Source: Candidatus Limimonas egerieequi (GTDB taxonomy: Bacteria; Bacillota; Clostridia; Oscillospirales; Acutalibacteraceae). Taken from it: a stretch of DNA of 64,000 bases. Location of the stretch: assembly GCA_018064455.1 (NCBI GenBank), contig JAGHVH010000003.1, positions 62,001 to 126,000 on the forward strand. Reading direction: 5' to 3'. Made by a program: the position numbers and the translations under genes. Each line of letters opens with the position of its first letter. Position 1 is the stretch's first letter. This document shows, piece by piece, positions 40,187 to 48,146 of this stretch. The notes beneath the pieces were generated by a model. It had not been told where the DNA came from. It saw nothing but the letters and a program-made list of their open reading frames with translations, and did no database searches.

Positions 40187-40779
40187 TAGTTCTCGCCTCC
40201 AATCTCTTCAAACATATCAAGAGCAACGTTTACAGAACCTGTTACAGCCTTAGATGTAATTGTTGCACTTGTAAGAGCGTTGATCTTACCATCAGAAGTG
40301 TTCTCCTGAGCAGCCTTGTCAGACTTAACTACTGTAAGATCACCAGACTCACCAACGAACTGTGCCTGCCAAGAAGCTTTACCAGCGTTCTGACCAAGGC
40401 CTGGAGTCTCGTTTGAAATATCACCAGGAACGATGCCTGTGATAATACCATCAGTGTCAATACCAACTGTTACTGCAACGTCTCCGCCGTAACCTTTAGC
40501 TTCACCGATTGTGTTGAATACGTAACCAACTGTTTCGCCGTTGGCATCAATGCCCTCATAGTAGTCAGTTACTTTATCGCCATCCATGTCAACTTCTTCA
40601 AACTCCTTAGCGTCTGGAAGAACCTGTACACGAGCAGCTGCCTCTGAAATAGCTACCTGCTCAGCAATCTTGTCCTTTGTAATATTGTTTACGAGAGCAA
40701 GAAGAGCAGTTGCAACAAGGCAGATAACAAGGAGGGAGATTGTTGGGACTAAGATGTCTTTAGCATTCATGTTTTTCAT
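40186..40779 (-). CDS. rnfG: Rnf complex subunit RnfG, 197 aa
   Basis: Single N-terminal membrane helix (about 10-32) and an extracytoplasmic FMN-binding domain. FMN is attached covalently by ApbE to the Thr of the motif SATIT in LTSATITSKAV (near residue 175). GETPGLGQNAG matches the domain core. It is one of two flavinylated subunits of the Rnf electron path and is encoded in the same operon as the flavin transferase. Confidence 0.95.
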   Translation of the reverse strand: MKNMNAKDILVPTISLLVICLVATALLALVNNITKDKIAEQVAISEAAARVQVLPDAKEFEEVDMDGDKVTDYYEGIDANGETVGYVFNTIGEAKGYGGDVAVTVGIDTDGIITGIVPGDISNETPGLGQNAGKASWQAQFVGESGDLTVVKSDKAAQENTSDGKINALTSATITSKAVTGSVNVALDMFEEIGGEN

Positions 40780-41771
40780 TATGCATCTGCCTCCTTATTC
40801 TTTTTTTCTTTAACTGTACCAAAGATTGTTGGCTTTGTAGCGTTTTCAATCAATGGAGTTAAGATGTTCATAATAATGATTGAGAATGAAACACCTTCTG
40901 GAAGACTACCAAAGAGTCTGATGAGGCAAGTAAGAAGACCTGCGCAGATAGCGTAGATGAACTTGCCTTTGTTTGTGATTGGAGATGTTGTGTAGTCTGT
41001 TGCCATGAAGATAGCACCGATCATGAGACCGCCGCCAAGAATCTCATAGAGCATAGCATTAACATCACCAAAAGCAATGAGTGTAATGATTGCTACTGTG
41101 CCAATATAAGCACATGGGATGATTGGGTTAATAACCTTGCGGATGATGAGGTAGATACCACCAAGGATAAGTGCAAGAGCTGATACTTCACCAAGGCAAC
41201 CAGAAGTTGTACCGATGAACATCTGCATGAGGTTTGGAGCACCGTCCTTAATACCATCAGCGAGTGTGATAAGACCCATTGGTGTAGCACCTGTTACACC
41301 GTCAACGTCCCAACCTGTGTTGTTGAGGCCAACGAAAGCACCAGCAGACATTCTAGCTGGGAAAGCTGACATCAAAACAATACGAGCAAGGAGTGCAGGG
41401 TTAACGAAGTTCTGGCCAATACCGCCGAACATCTGCTTAACTACTACGATAGCGATAACGCTTCCAAGAGCAACTTCCCAAAGAGGCATGTTTGATGGAA
41501 GGTTATAAGCGAGAAGGAGACCAGTAACAACAGCAGATAAATCGCCGATTGTCTGCTCACGCTTCATAGCTTTACGTGATAAGAATTCAGCAAGTACGCA
41601 GCAGATTACTGCAACAGCGATAACTGCAAGTGCGCGAGCGCCGAATACGAAAATTGATGCGATACCAGCAGGGATAAGAGCGATGATAACATCGAGCATT
41701 ATACCTGTTGTTGTTTCAGCAGATTTAACGTGAGGTGATGCTGAAACGGTAAGCTTGTTATTAAGTTCCAT
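40779..41771 (-). CDS. rnfD: Rnf complex subunit RnfD, 330 aa
   Basis: Multi-span membrane subunit carrying covalent FMN. The segment DGVTGATPMGLIT carries the flavinylation Thr. About nine hydrophobic segments are seen. The N-terminus SASPHVKSAETT is family-typical, and YTTSPITNKGK lies in the C-terminal half. The subunit couples electron flow to Na+ or H+ translocation. The ion cannot be told from sequence by eye. Confidence 0.95.
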   Translation of the reverse strand: MELNNKLTVSASPHVKSAETTTGIMLDVIIALIPAGIASIFVFGARALAVIAVAVICCVLAEFLSRKAMKREQTIGDLSAVVTGLLLAYNLPSNMPLWEVALGSVIAIVVVKQMFGGIGQNFVNPALLARIVLMSAFPARMSAGAFVGLNNTGWDVDGVTGATPMGLITLADGIKDGAPNLMQMFIGTTSGCLGEVSALALILGGIYLIIRKVINPIIPCAYIGTVAIITLIAFGDVNAMLYEILGGGLMIGAIFMATDYTTSPITNKGKFIYAICAGLLTCLIRLFGSLPEGVSFSIIIMNILTPLIENATKPTIFGTVKEKKNKEADA

Positions 41772-43120
41772 TATTTAGCACTCTCCTCTCTAATTACTGC
41801 CTTAGCAAGACGCATGTACTGAACAAGTGGTCTGCCTGATGGGCAAGCATATGCACAAGAACCACATTCCATACATGACATAGCGCCAGCTGCTGCACAA
41901 CCCTCAGCGTCCTTAAGATGAGCGCGTGTCTCAATCTTAGTTGGCATGAGGCTCATTGGGCAAGCCTGTACGCAACGTCCACAACGGATACAAGCGCGAG
42001 TCTCCTTAACGCGTACTGTGTCAGCAGCGAAAGCAAGAACAGCGTTGTTGTTCTTAAGAAGTGGAACGTTAATATCATAGAGTGCCTGGCCCATCATAGG
42101 ACCACCGCCGATTACCTTATAAGGATCAGCCTTGAAACCGCCACAGAAATCGATGATATCAGAAATCATTGTGCCGATTGGTACTCTGATGTTCTTAGGC
42201 TCTGCGATAGCTGAGCCGTCAACTGTAAGTGAACGTGAAACCAATGGTTTACCTGTCTTGAGGTAACGACCAAGGAAAGAGATAGACTGTACGTTCATAA
42301 CAACGCAACCTACGTCTGATGGAAGCTTTCCAGGAGGAACCTGACGACCTGTTACTGACTGAATGAGAACTTTCTCAGCGCCCTGTGGGTACTGTGATGG
42401 GAGCATAACAAGCTTAACGCTGTCATCCCAATCAGCATTGTCAGCTGCAACCTTCATGAGTTCTGTGAATGCATCACTCTTGTTGTCCTCAATAGCAATA
42501 TAAACATGCTTGAAGCCAAGGATTTCTTTGATTGTGTAAACACCTGAAAGAACATCCCAAGAGTTATCAATACACTCTCTGTGGTCTACTGTGATGTAAG
42601 GTTCGCACTCTGCAGCGTTGATAATAAGTGTATCAACACCAGAATCCTCTTTGAATGCGAGCTTTACGTGTGTTGGGAAGCCGGCACCGCCGAGACCAAC
42701 AAGACCAGATTCTCTAACTGCCTTAAGGAAGTCATCCTTTGAGTTAATTTCTGGTGCCTTGAGATCCTCAAGAACTTCCATTTTTCCGTCTGATTCAATA
42801 GTAACAGCTTGTACCATTGAACCATTGGCAACTTTAACCGGACCTACTGCTACGACTTTACCTGAAACAGTAGCATGAACTGGTGTGCTTACGAAAGCAT
42901 CTGTGCGACCGATAACCTGGCCAATCTTGACCTCATCACCGACTGCAACAGTTGGTTCGTTAGGAGCACCAATGTGCTGCTGCATAGGAAGTACTACCTT
43001 AGCAGGAGCAGGCATACGGACGATTTCGCATTTTGATGTATTCTTGTTGTGAGATACATGAATGCCGCCATGTCCTTTTGCGACCGGTTGAAGAACGCCT
43101 TCGATTTTTTCGTTTGCCAT
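41771..43120 (-). CDS. rnfC: Rnf complex subunit RnfC, 449 aa
   Basis: Soluble NAD(H)/FMN-binding subunit, related to NuoF, that donates to NAD at the end of the Rnf chain. The nucleotide site reads GLGGAGFPTHVKL, with AAECEPYITVDHR following. Two 4Fe-4S motifs lie near the C-terminus (CIRCGRCVQACP and CMECGSCAYACP). N-terminal GGIHVSHNK and the biotinyl-lipoyl-like segment are typical. An AGGAG site precedes the ATG. The gap of 85 bp to the Gx transporter gene holds no strong terminator. Confidence 0.96.
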   Translation of the reverse strand: MANEKIEGVLQPVAKGHGGIHVSHNKNTSKCEIVRMPAPAKVVLPMQQHIGAPNEPTVAVGDEVKIGQVIGRTDAFVSTPVHATVSGKVVAVGPVKVANGSMVQAVTIESDGKMEVLEDLKAPEINSKDDFLKAVRESGLVGLGGAGFPTHVKLAFKEDSGVDTLIINAAECEPYITVDHRECIDNSWDVLSGVYTIKEILGFKHVYIAIEDNKSDAFTELMKVAADNADWDDSVKLVMLPSQYPQGAEKVLIQSVTGRQVPPGKLPSDVGCVVMNVQSISFLGRYLKTGKPLVSRSLTVDGSAIAEPKNIRVPIGTMISDIIDFCGGFKADPYKVIGGGPMMGQALYDINVPLLKNNNAVLAFAADTVRVKETRACIRCGRCVQACPMSLMPTKIETRAHLKDAEGCAAAGAMSCMECGSCAYACPSGRPLVQYMRLAKAVIREESAK

Positions 43121-43205
43121 TCATTCAACTCCTCATTGGATTTATGCCACTTGACTAGGGTGGCAACCATTAAAATAAGCTATAATAAAGCGGATAACCG
43201 CATTA

Positions 43206-43745
43206 TTAACTGATACCAAGAGCCTTCTTCTGCTTCTCGAGTGCTGGCATCACAATGCGGAGGATTGCTCCAGTGATGGCGCCAGTGACAACTGCGAAGA
43301 GAAGGAGGAGCGGGCCGTAGCCCCAAATAAGGGCTGGAGTGCCCGAGATTATGCAGGCAACAATAAGTTGGCCTGCGTTGTGAGCGATAGCGGACATAAC
43401 CGATACGCCCATGATTCCAAAAGGATTCTTCTTCCATTTAAGGAGAAGCACCATAACAATGGTGGAGAGAAGTCCACCGGCGAAACTCATAAAGCTCGCT
43501 GTCGCGCCTCTTGATAAGAAAGCGAATACACTTTTTAGAATTGTGATTGCAAGTGCAGAAGGGAATCCAAATGCATTTGCAGTGAACATTGTTACTATAT
43601 TGGAAAATCCTGGCTTTGCTCCAGGAGGAAGTCCTGGAATAGCTGGGATTAAGTTCTCAAGGAAGGAGAGCGCTAATGCTTCTGCGCCCAAGACGCCAAG
43701 AAGTGCAATGAAAGATGTTTTCTTGTTGACGTTTGTTTTTCCCAT
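43206..43745 (-). CDS. Gx transporter / HepI-like membrane protein, 179 aa
   Basis: An integral membrane protein with about five helices, including GVLGAEALALSFLENLIPAIPGLPPG cut by a Pro/Gly-rich loop, and SNIVTMFTANAFG. It belongs to the family once called heptaprenyl diphosphate synthase component I, now seen as a Gx transporter. Its position between a NusG-II protein and rnfC is a recurrent neighbourhood in Firmicutes. The substrate is unknown; flavin or precursor supply to the Rnf/ApbE system is only a guess. Confidence 0.8.
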   Translation of the reverse strand: MGKTNVNKKTSFIALLGVLGAEALALSFLENLIPAIPGLPPGAKPGFSNIVTMFTANAFGFPSALAITILKSVFAFLSRGATASFMSFAGGLLSTIVMVLLLKWKKNPFGIMGVSVMSAIAHNAGQLIVACIISGTPALIWGYGPLLLLFAVVTGAITGAILRIVMPALEKQKKALGIS

Positions 43746-43755
43746 CTTGCGCTCC

Positions 43756-44142
43756 TTAATAGGTGATTACGTCTGGCTGATCAGATGATTTCTGTCCCTC
43801 AATTACAACCAGTGTTTTGGAAGGGATGCATGCTGCCGTATCGCCAGCGTGAGTAAGTTTGCCTGTGTTGACACAGAGTTTGTCTGGACATTCGGCGTAG
43901 GAATAGAAAATGTAGTTTGGACCAACAGTGATTGTTGCCTTTGGTGTACACTCAAGGTCAATCTCGTATTCCTCTGTGACCGCACTTAGGTCAATGCGCT
44001 CGATTTCTTGTCCATCCTTTAAAATGACAGCAGTGAGGCTGTCGCTTTTGGAGAGGTATTTTGGTAAGAGACAGATGACGCTGATAATCAAGAGAACGAT
44101 TATGAGAGCCACGTCACTTTTCTTTAAAAACTTTAGGTTCAT
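43756..44142 (-). CDS. NusG domain II-containing protein, 128 aa
   Basis: One N-terminal membrane helix (about 7-25) followed by an extracytoplasmic NusG-II-like beta domain of about 90 residues, with GQEIERIDLSAV, YIFYSYAECPDKLCVN and the family's C-terminal LTHAGDTAACIPSKTLVVI. The pair Cys-x4-Cys in CPDKLC and the later Cys may form a disulfide or metal site. It overlaps apbE by 4 bp. These proteins accompany ApbE/Rnf genes but their function is not established. Confidence 0.85.
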   Translation of the reverse strand: MNLKFLKKSDVALIIVLLIISVICLLPKYLSKSDSLTAVILKDGQEIERIDLSAVTEEYEIDLECTPKATITVGPNYIFYSYAECPDKLCVNTGKLTHAGDTAACIPSKTLVVIEGQKSSDQPDVITY

Positions 44143-45197
44143 TTTTCTACCTTGAATGAATCGTTTGTTATAGTTACGCTTTTTGCAATACCATCTGTTA
44201 TGTAGACTTTTTTATCCTTTGTAACAAATATTGCATTTGCGTTGTACTCCTCGAGTAGTTTGAGTGAATCCTCACCATATCCCAAAATGAAGCAGGCAGT
44301 TGAGAGGGCATCTGATAATGCGCCACTGTCACAGATTACTGTGATGCCTGTTACGTTTGACTCGGCTGGATAGCCAGTCTTTGGATTTAAGATGTGGTGA
44401 TATTTTTTGCCATTTTCAACAAGGACCTTTTCATAGTCACCTGAAGTTGAGATAAAGCATGGGCCACAGTTGATAACTGCCATATAGTCTGAATCGTTAC
44501 CAAATGGATCTCGTATGCCGACGTTCCAAGATTTATCCTTGGATGTTGGGTTGGAACCATAGACAAGAATTGAACCACCGACTGATACTGTGCCACCAAC
44601 AACTTTGGTATCAACAAGGTATTCCTTGATGACGTCACATGCAAGGCCTTTGCCTATTGCACCCAAATCAAGCTTTTGATCAGCGCCGATTTCAACCTTT
44701 TGATTGTTTGAAAGAGCCACTCTGCTGTAGTTGATTGTTGGGAGAGCGGCATCGATTTCCTCGTCGCTTGGAACGCGAGCATCCTCTGTGCCTATGTTCC
44801 AAAGGCCGGAGAGCTTGCCGACAGTGATGTCAAAGATGCCATCGCACTTTGATGAGACATCAAGACAGTTTTTGATGCAATCATATGTGATAGGATCAAC
44901 AGAACCGGAACCCTTTGCATTTAATTTTGCAACGTCAGAACCATCCTCACGCCACGAGAGGCGATTCTTGTCGAGCTCGTTGATTATCTTGGTTGATTTT
45001 GTAATTGCTGCTTTTGACACATCTGTTTCTGAGCAATAAAATGACTCGACAACAACGGTGCCCATACCGATGGTCGAGTTTGTCACAGGGGTAGAGAGGG
45101 TAGTCTTTTTGCGAAGAGCAAGACCCACGCCAATTATTGCTGCAATGAGAAGGATAGCGATGACAATAGAAAGAATAGTTTTCTTTTTGCCGCTCAT
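44139..45197 (-). CDS. apbE: FAD:protein FMN transferase ApbE, 352 aa
   Basis: Transfers FMN from FAD to Thr in RnfD and RnfG. An N-terminal membrane anchor (about 7-27) has no lipobox. The catalytic core reads MGTVVVESFY, then SGSVDPITYD, DLGAIGKGLACD (FAD binding) and SVGGSILVYG. The Mg-binding and catalytic end is SNVTGITVICDSGALSDALSTA, interrupted here for length. The start at 45197 has GGAGTGAG. It heads the operon that encodes its own substrates. Confidence 0.93.
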   Translation of the reverse strand: MSGKKKTILSIVIAILLIAAIIGVGLALRKKTTLSTPVTNSTIGMGTVVVESFYCSETDVSKAAITKSTKIINELDKNRLSWREDGSDVAKLNAKGSGSVDPITYDCIKNCLDVSSKCDGIFDITVGKLSGLWNIGTEDARVPSDEEIDAALPTINYSRVALSNNQKVEIGADQKLDLGAIGKGLACDVIKEYLVDTKVVGGTVSVGGSILVYGSNPTSKDKSWNVGIRDPFGNDSDYMAVINCGPCFISTSGDYEKVLVENGKKYHHILNPKTGYPAESNVTGITVICDSGALSDALSTACFILGYGEDSLKLLEEYNANAIFVTKDKKVYITDGIAKSVTITNDSFKVEK

Positions 45198-45272
45198 TTT
45201 CTCACTCCATTTCTTATAATAATTAGGAATTATTTTATTACATAAATATATACCCCAAATAATTACCAAGAT

Positions 45273-45301
45273 ATATTACATTATTTTGTTCAGTATTTCA
45301 A
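45273..45301 (-). promoter_or_regulatory. Promoter of the apbE-rnf operon
   Basis: Minus strand: TTGAAA (45301-45296), 17 bp, TAATAT (45278-45273), giving a leader of about 70 AT-rich bases. Confidence 0.6.
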
Positions 45302-45376
45302 TAAAAAAGGTGCCAAAAATATAATGGAACATTGACTTTTTTTTGACAAAATGAGAAAGAATAAACAAATAAAATG

Positions 45377-45405
45377 TTGACGAAAAATCTAACATGAAGG
45401 ATAAT
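45377..45405 (+). promoter_or_regulatory. Promoter of mcsA-mcsB
   Basis: TTGACG (45377-45382), 17 bp, GATAAT (45400-45405). No perfect CtsR box overlaps it. Confidence 0.65.
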
Positions 45406-45430
45406 AAAAGGGTTGAAGGAGGCGTGATAT

Positions 45431-45949
45431 ATGCTTTGTCAAAACTGTGGTAATGCCGAAGCTACCACGCACATAAAACGAATAGTAAATGGTGAGGCAA
45501 GCCAAATCCATCTTTGCTACAACTGCGCAGAGCACTTGGGTTATGCCAATATGTTTTCTGGATTTGGTTTTAACATCAGTAATATGCTTGCAAACTTCTT
45601 TCCAGAGTTTACGAGAGCTTTGCCATCTGTTGATATATCAGAGCGCTGCCCTACCTGCGGAACAAGCTTTGAAGAAGTTGTACGCTCAGGCATGATGGGC
45701 TGCGCAGATTGCTATAGTGTGTTCTATGACAAACTCAAGCCATCCCTTTCAAGGATTCATGGCAGAGCAACTCACGTTGGCAAATCTGGCGCATTTGAAG
45801 TGGCGCCTGTCGAGTCACCAAAGTTTGAGGATACAATCAGTAAACTCAAGAGTGATTTGCAGGCAGCAGTAGACGTTCAAAACTTTGAGCTTGCTGCCAA
45901 ACTTCGAGACGAAATCAATGCTCTTGAAGGAGGTACAGATAATGGCTAA
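45431..45949 (+). CDS. mcsA: McsA-like zinc protein with UVR motif, 172 aa
   Basis: Activator/adaptor of the McsB protein arginine kinase. Two zinc-binding pairs of CxxC are seen: CQNCG with CYNCAEHLG, and CPTCG with CADCYSVF. A C-terminal UVR motif follows (QNFELAAKLRDEINALE), which contacts Clp or UvrB-type partners in relatives. GGAGG precedes the ATG. It overlaps mcsB by 8 bp. Confidence 0.92.
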   Translation: MLCQNCGNAEATTHIKRIVNGEASQIHLCYNCAEHLGYANMFSGFGFNISNMLANFFPEFTRALPSVDISERCPTCGTSFEEVVRSGMMGCADCYSVFYDKLKPSLSRIHGRATHVGKSGAFEVAPVESPKFEDTISKLKSDLQAAVDVQNFELAAKLRDEINALEGGTDNG

Positions 45950-46949
45950 ATGGTACCAACTACAAGGCGCTGAAAACGACGTAGTTATTAGCACTAAGGT
46001 TGCCATAGCACGCAATGTAAAGGGCTATAACTTTACAGTTAGGCTCACAGATGACGAAAAATACGAAATTGCGGATAAAATTGATGAAATTTTAGATGGT
46101 AAACTTCCTGGAAAGTTCGTATCTACGCCGATGGTAGAGGTTGGACGTGATTTGCAGATTTCGCTTGCCGAACGCAATTTAGTAAGTCCAGAGTTTGTAA
46201 GTTTTTCAGAGGGACGCACCCTTGTTACAACAGAGGATGAATCGCTCTCAATAATGGTTTGCGAAGAGGACCATCTCAAAATCCAATCACTTCTTCCTGG
46301 TCTTGAGCTTGAAAAGGCATATGAACTTGCTGATACTCTTGATACAATTCTTGATGAGGATTTGCAGTTTTCATTTGATAAAAAGCTTGGTTACCTCACG
46401 CAGTGCCCAACCAATATTGGTACGGCAATGCGTGCATCCGTAACTCTTCAGCTTCCAGCCCTCTCAATGCGCGGACAGATACCACGCCTTGCAAACACAG
46501 TTGCAAAGCTTGGCCTTATCCTCTCTGGCGCATATGGCGAGGCCGACAATCCAATTGGAAGCCTTTTCCAGCTTTCAAACCAAGTAACTCTTGGTATTTC
46601 CGAGCAGGCAGCAATTGAGAACCTTAAGTCAATTTCACTCTCAATTGTTGAGCAGGAGAGAGCACAGAGGATTGAACTTATGAACAGTCTCAAGTTCCAA
46701 GATGTCCTCTGGCGTTCGTATGGCACACTCAAGAATGCGCGCGTAATTTCGTTTGGCGAGTTCATGGAGTCAATGGCCGTCGTTAAGGTTGGCGTAGCAG
46801 CAGGTGAGATTGCTATTAAAAATGAGCGTCTAAACGAACTCATTTTCACAATGCAGCCAGCGACATTAAATGTCGAATACGGTCAGAGCCTGGATCGCCA
46901 AGTAAGAGACGCCAAGCGCGCCGAGAAAATTCGAGAAGTATTTGAATAA
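45942..46949 (+). CDS. mcsB: McsB-like protein arginine kinase with altered ATP site, 335 aa
   Basis: Phosphagen-kinase fold; McsB phosphorylates Arg residues and marks proteins for ClpCP. Family segments are present: VCEEDHLKIQ, CPTNIGTAMRAS, LPALSMRGQI and the C-terminal NARVISFGEFMESM. However, the N-terminal nucleotide motif, normally SSRIRLARN, reads STKVAIARN (17-25), so two of its three arginines are Lys and Ala, and DHLRIQ has Lys for Arg. Activity is therefore uncertain. ATG 45942 has GGAGGT. ctsR and clpC, usually beside it, are missing from the window. Confidence 0.85.
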   Translation: MAKWYQLQGAENDVVISTKVAIARNVKGYNFTVRLTDDEKYEIADKIDEILDGKLPGKFVSTPMVEVGRDLQISLAERNLVSPEFVSFSEGRTLVTTEDESLSIMVCEEDHLKIQSLLPGLELEKAYELADTLDTILDEDLQFSFDKKLGYLTQCPTNIGTAMRASVTLQLPALSMRGQIPRLANTVAKLGLILSGAYGEADNPIGSLFQLSNQVTLGISEQAAIENLKSISLSIVEQERAQRIELMNSLKFQDVLWRSYGTLKNARVISFGEFMESMAVVKVGVAAGEIAIKNERLNELIFTMQPATLNVEYGQSLDRQVRDAKRAEKIREVFE

Positions 46950-46956
46950 AAGTAAG

Positions 46957-46988
46957 AGCCACTCTGATATTGAGTGGCTTTGTTTTTG
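46957..46988 (+). terminator. Terminator of mcsA-mcsB
   Basis: AGCCACTC (46957-46964) and GAGTGGCT (46972-46979), loop TGATATT, tail TTTGTTTTTG. It lies between convergent genes. Confidence 0.85.
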
Positions 46989-46992
46989 TTTA

Positions 46993-47946
46993 TTATTTAG
47001 TATCGTTTTTATCGTCCTTGTTTGATATCACTTCGCGAGCGATATATATCGGGCGATGTTTGGATTGGATGTACGTACGGCTTAAATATTCACCGTTTAT
47101 TCCAAGTGCCAAAAGTTGTAATCCGCCAAGGAATAAAATCAGGACAACTATGGTCGCATAACCTGGTACTGCAATTCCAAATGCTAGTTTTTCTATGATT
47201 ACAATAATTATGTAAATCAGTGACGCAAGAGATGTTAAAAATCCGATGCTGGTTGAAATCTTGAGTGGTACTGTTGTGAAAGCAACGATGCCATCGATTG
47301 CATACTGGCATAGCTTTTTAAACGACCACTTTGAAGTGCCTGAAAGACGCTCATCAGCGTCATATGGCATATAGTATGTATTAAATCCAACCCAAGAGAA
47401 AATGCCTTTTGAAAAACGGTGGTATTCAGACATCTCAAGGATGGCATCTTTCATTGTGCTACGGAATGTCCTAAAGTCAGATGCGCCGTCGACAAATTCT
47501 GTGTCAGACATCTTATTTATAATATGGTAGAAGCGCTTTTTGCAGAATGTCCTAAATGCACTCTCGTGACGCTTTTCTTGAAATGCAGCGACACAGTCGC
47601 AGTCGCTGTTCTCGTCAAGGTACTGCACCATTTTTACCACATAAGCCGGATCCTGCTGTAAGTCAGCATCTATGAGGCTTATGAGGTCTCCGCTGGCATT
47701 CTTGAGGCCAGCAAAAATGGCTGCCTCCTTGCCGAAATTTCTTGAGAAATTGACGATTTTTACAGGGATATCGGTACTGTCACAGAGTTGCTTTAATGCA
47801 TTAAGTGTGCCGTCGGTACTACCATCATTTACGAATACAAGCTCATATGAATCTATTTTGTTTTGGAATTCGCCCTGGATTTTTTCAAAAAGAGGGGCGA
47901 TATTTTGCTCTTCGTTGTAGCATGGTACAACAAGTGATAATTTCAT
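46993..47946 (-). CDS. Family 2 glycosyltransferase, GtrB/DPM1-like, 317 aa
   Basis: Likely transfers a sugar from a nucleotide donor to undecaprenyl phosphate at the membrane. The GT-A domain starts LSLVVPCYNEEQN, followed by FVNDGSTD, NFGKEAAI and the DxD-like motif LIDADLQQDP, as in GtrB/DPM1 enzymes. Two C-terminal membrane helices (about 230-250 and 262-285) match that group. The start at 47946 has AAAGGAG. No flippase (GtrA) or other glycan gene is adjacent. The sugar is unknown. Confidence 0.88.
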   Translation of the reverse strand: MKLSLVVPCYNEEQNIAPLFEKIQGEFQNKIDSYELVFVNDGSTDGTLNALKQLCDSTDIPVKIVNFSRNFGKEAAIFAGLKNASGDLISLIDADLQQDPAYVVKMVQYLDENSDCDCVAAFQEKRHESAFRTFCKKRFYHIINKMSDTEFVDGASDFRTFRSTMKDAILEMSEYHRFSKGIFSWVGFNTYYMPYDADERLSGTSKWSFKKLCQYAIDGIVAFTTVPLKISTSIGFLTSLASLIYIIIVIIEKLAFGIAVPGYATIVVLILFLGGLQLLALGINGEYLSRTYIQSKHRPIYIAREVISNKDDKNDTK

Positions 47947-47989
47947 TTTTGAGCTCCTTTTGATTAATTTGCAACTAGTGCTTGCAAGA

Positions 47990-48018
47990 ATTATACAATA
48001 AAAGGTAATAATGGGCAA
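47990..48018 (-). promoter_or_regulatory. Promoter of the glycosyltransferase gene
   Basis: Minus strand: TTGCCC (48018-48013), 17 bp, TATAAT (47995-47990). Confidence 0.65.
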
Positions 48019-48049
48019 TCAAATTTGGTTAAACACACATTATTACACC

Positions 48050-48105
48050 AAAAATGCAATTTTATGTAATTAAATCTTGCATTTTTCATATAAATATGAG
48101 AGAAT
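48050..48105 (+). promoter_or_regulatory. Promoter of pckG with overlapping inverted repeat
   Basis: TTGCAT (48077-48082), 17 bp, GAGAAT (48100-48105) with extended TGA. A 10-bp inverted repeat AAAAATGCAA/TTGCATTTTT (48050-48059, 48077-48086) overlaps the -35, a candidate operator. Confidence 0.5.
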
Positions 48106-48146
48106 ATTGCTCGTAATTGAAAAAACAAAAGAAAGGGTCTTGCAAA

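Noticed and set aside
45331-45348. Two TTGAC repeats upstream of mcsA resembling a CtsR box
   Set aside because: The repeat period is 11 bp with heptads ATTGACT and TTTGACA; the CtsR box needs heptads matching TTTGACC/T at a 10-bp period.
45489-45695. Overlapping ORFs opposite or inside large genes (for example within mcsA, ileal-like frames in infB, and antisense of valS)
   Set aside because: They follow the codon pattern of the real gene in another frame, have no ribosome-binding site and no recognisable domain.
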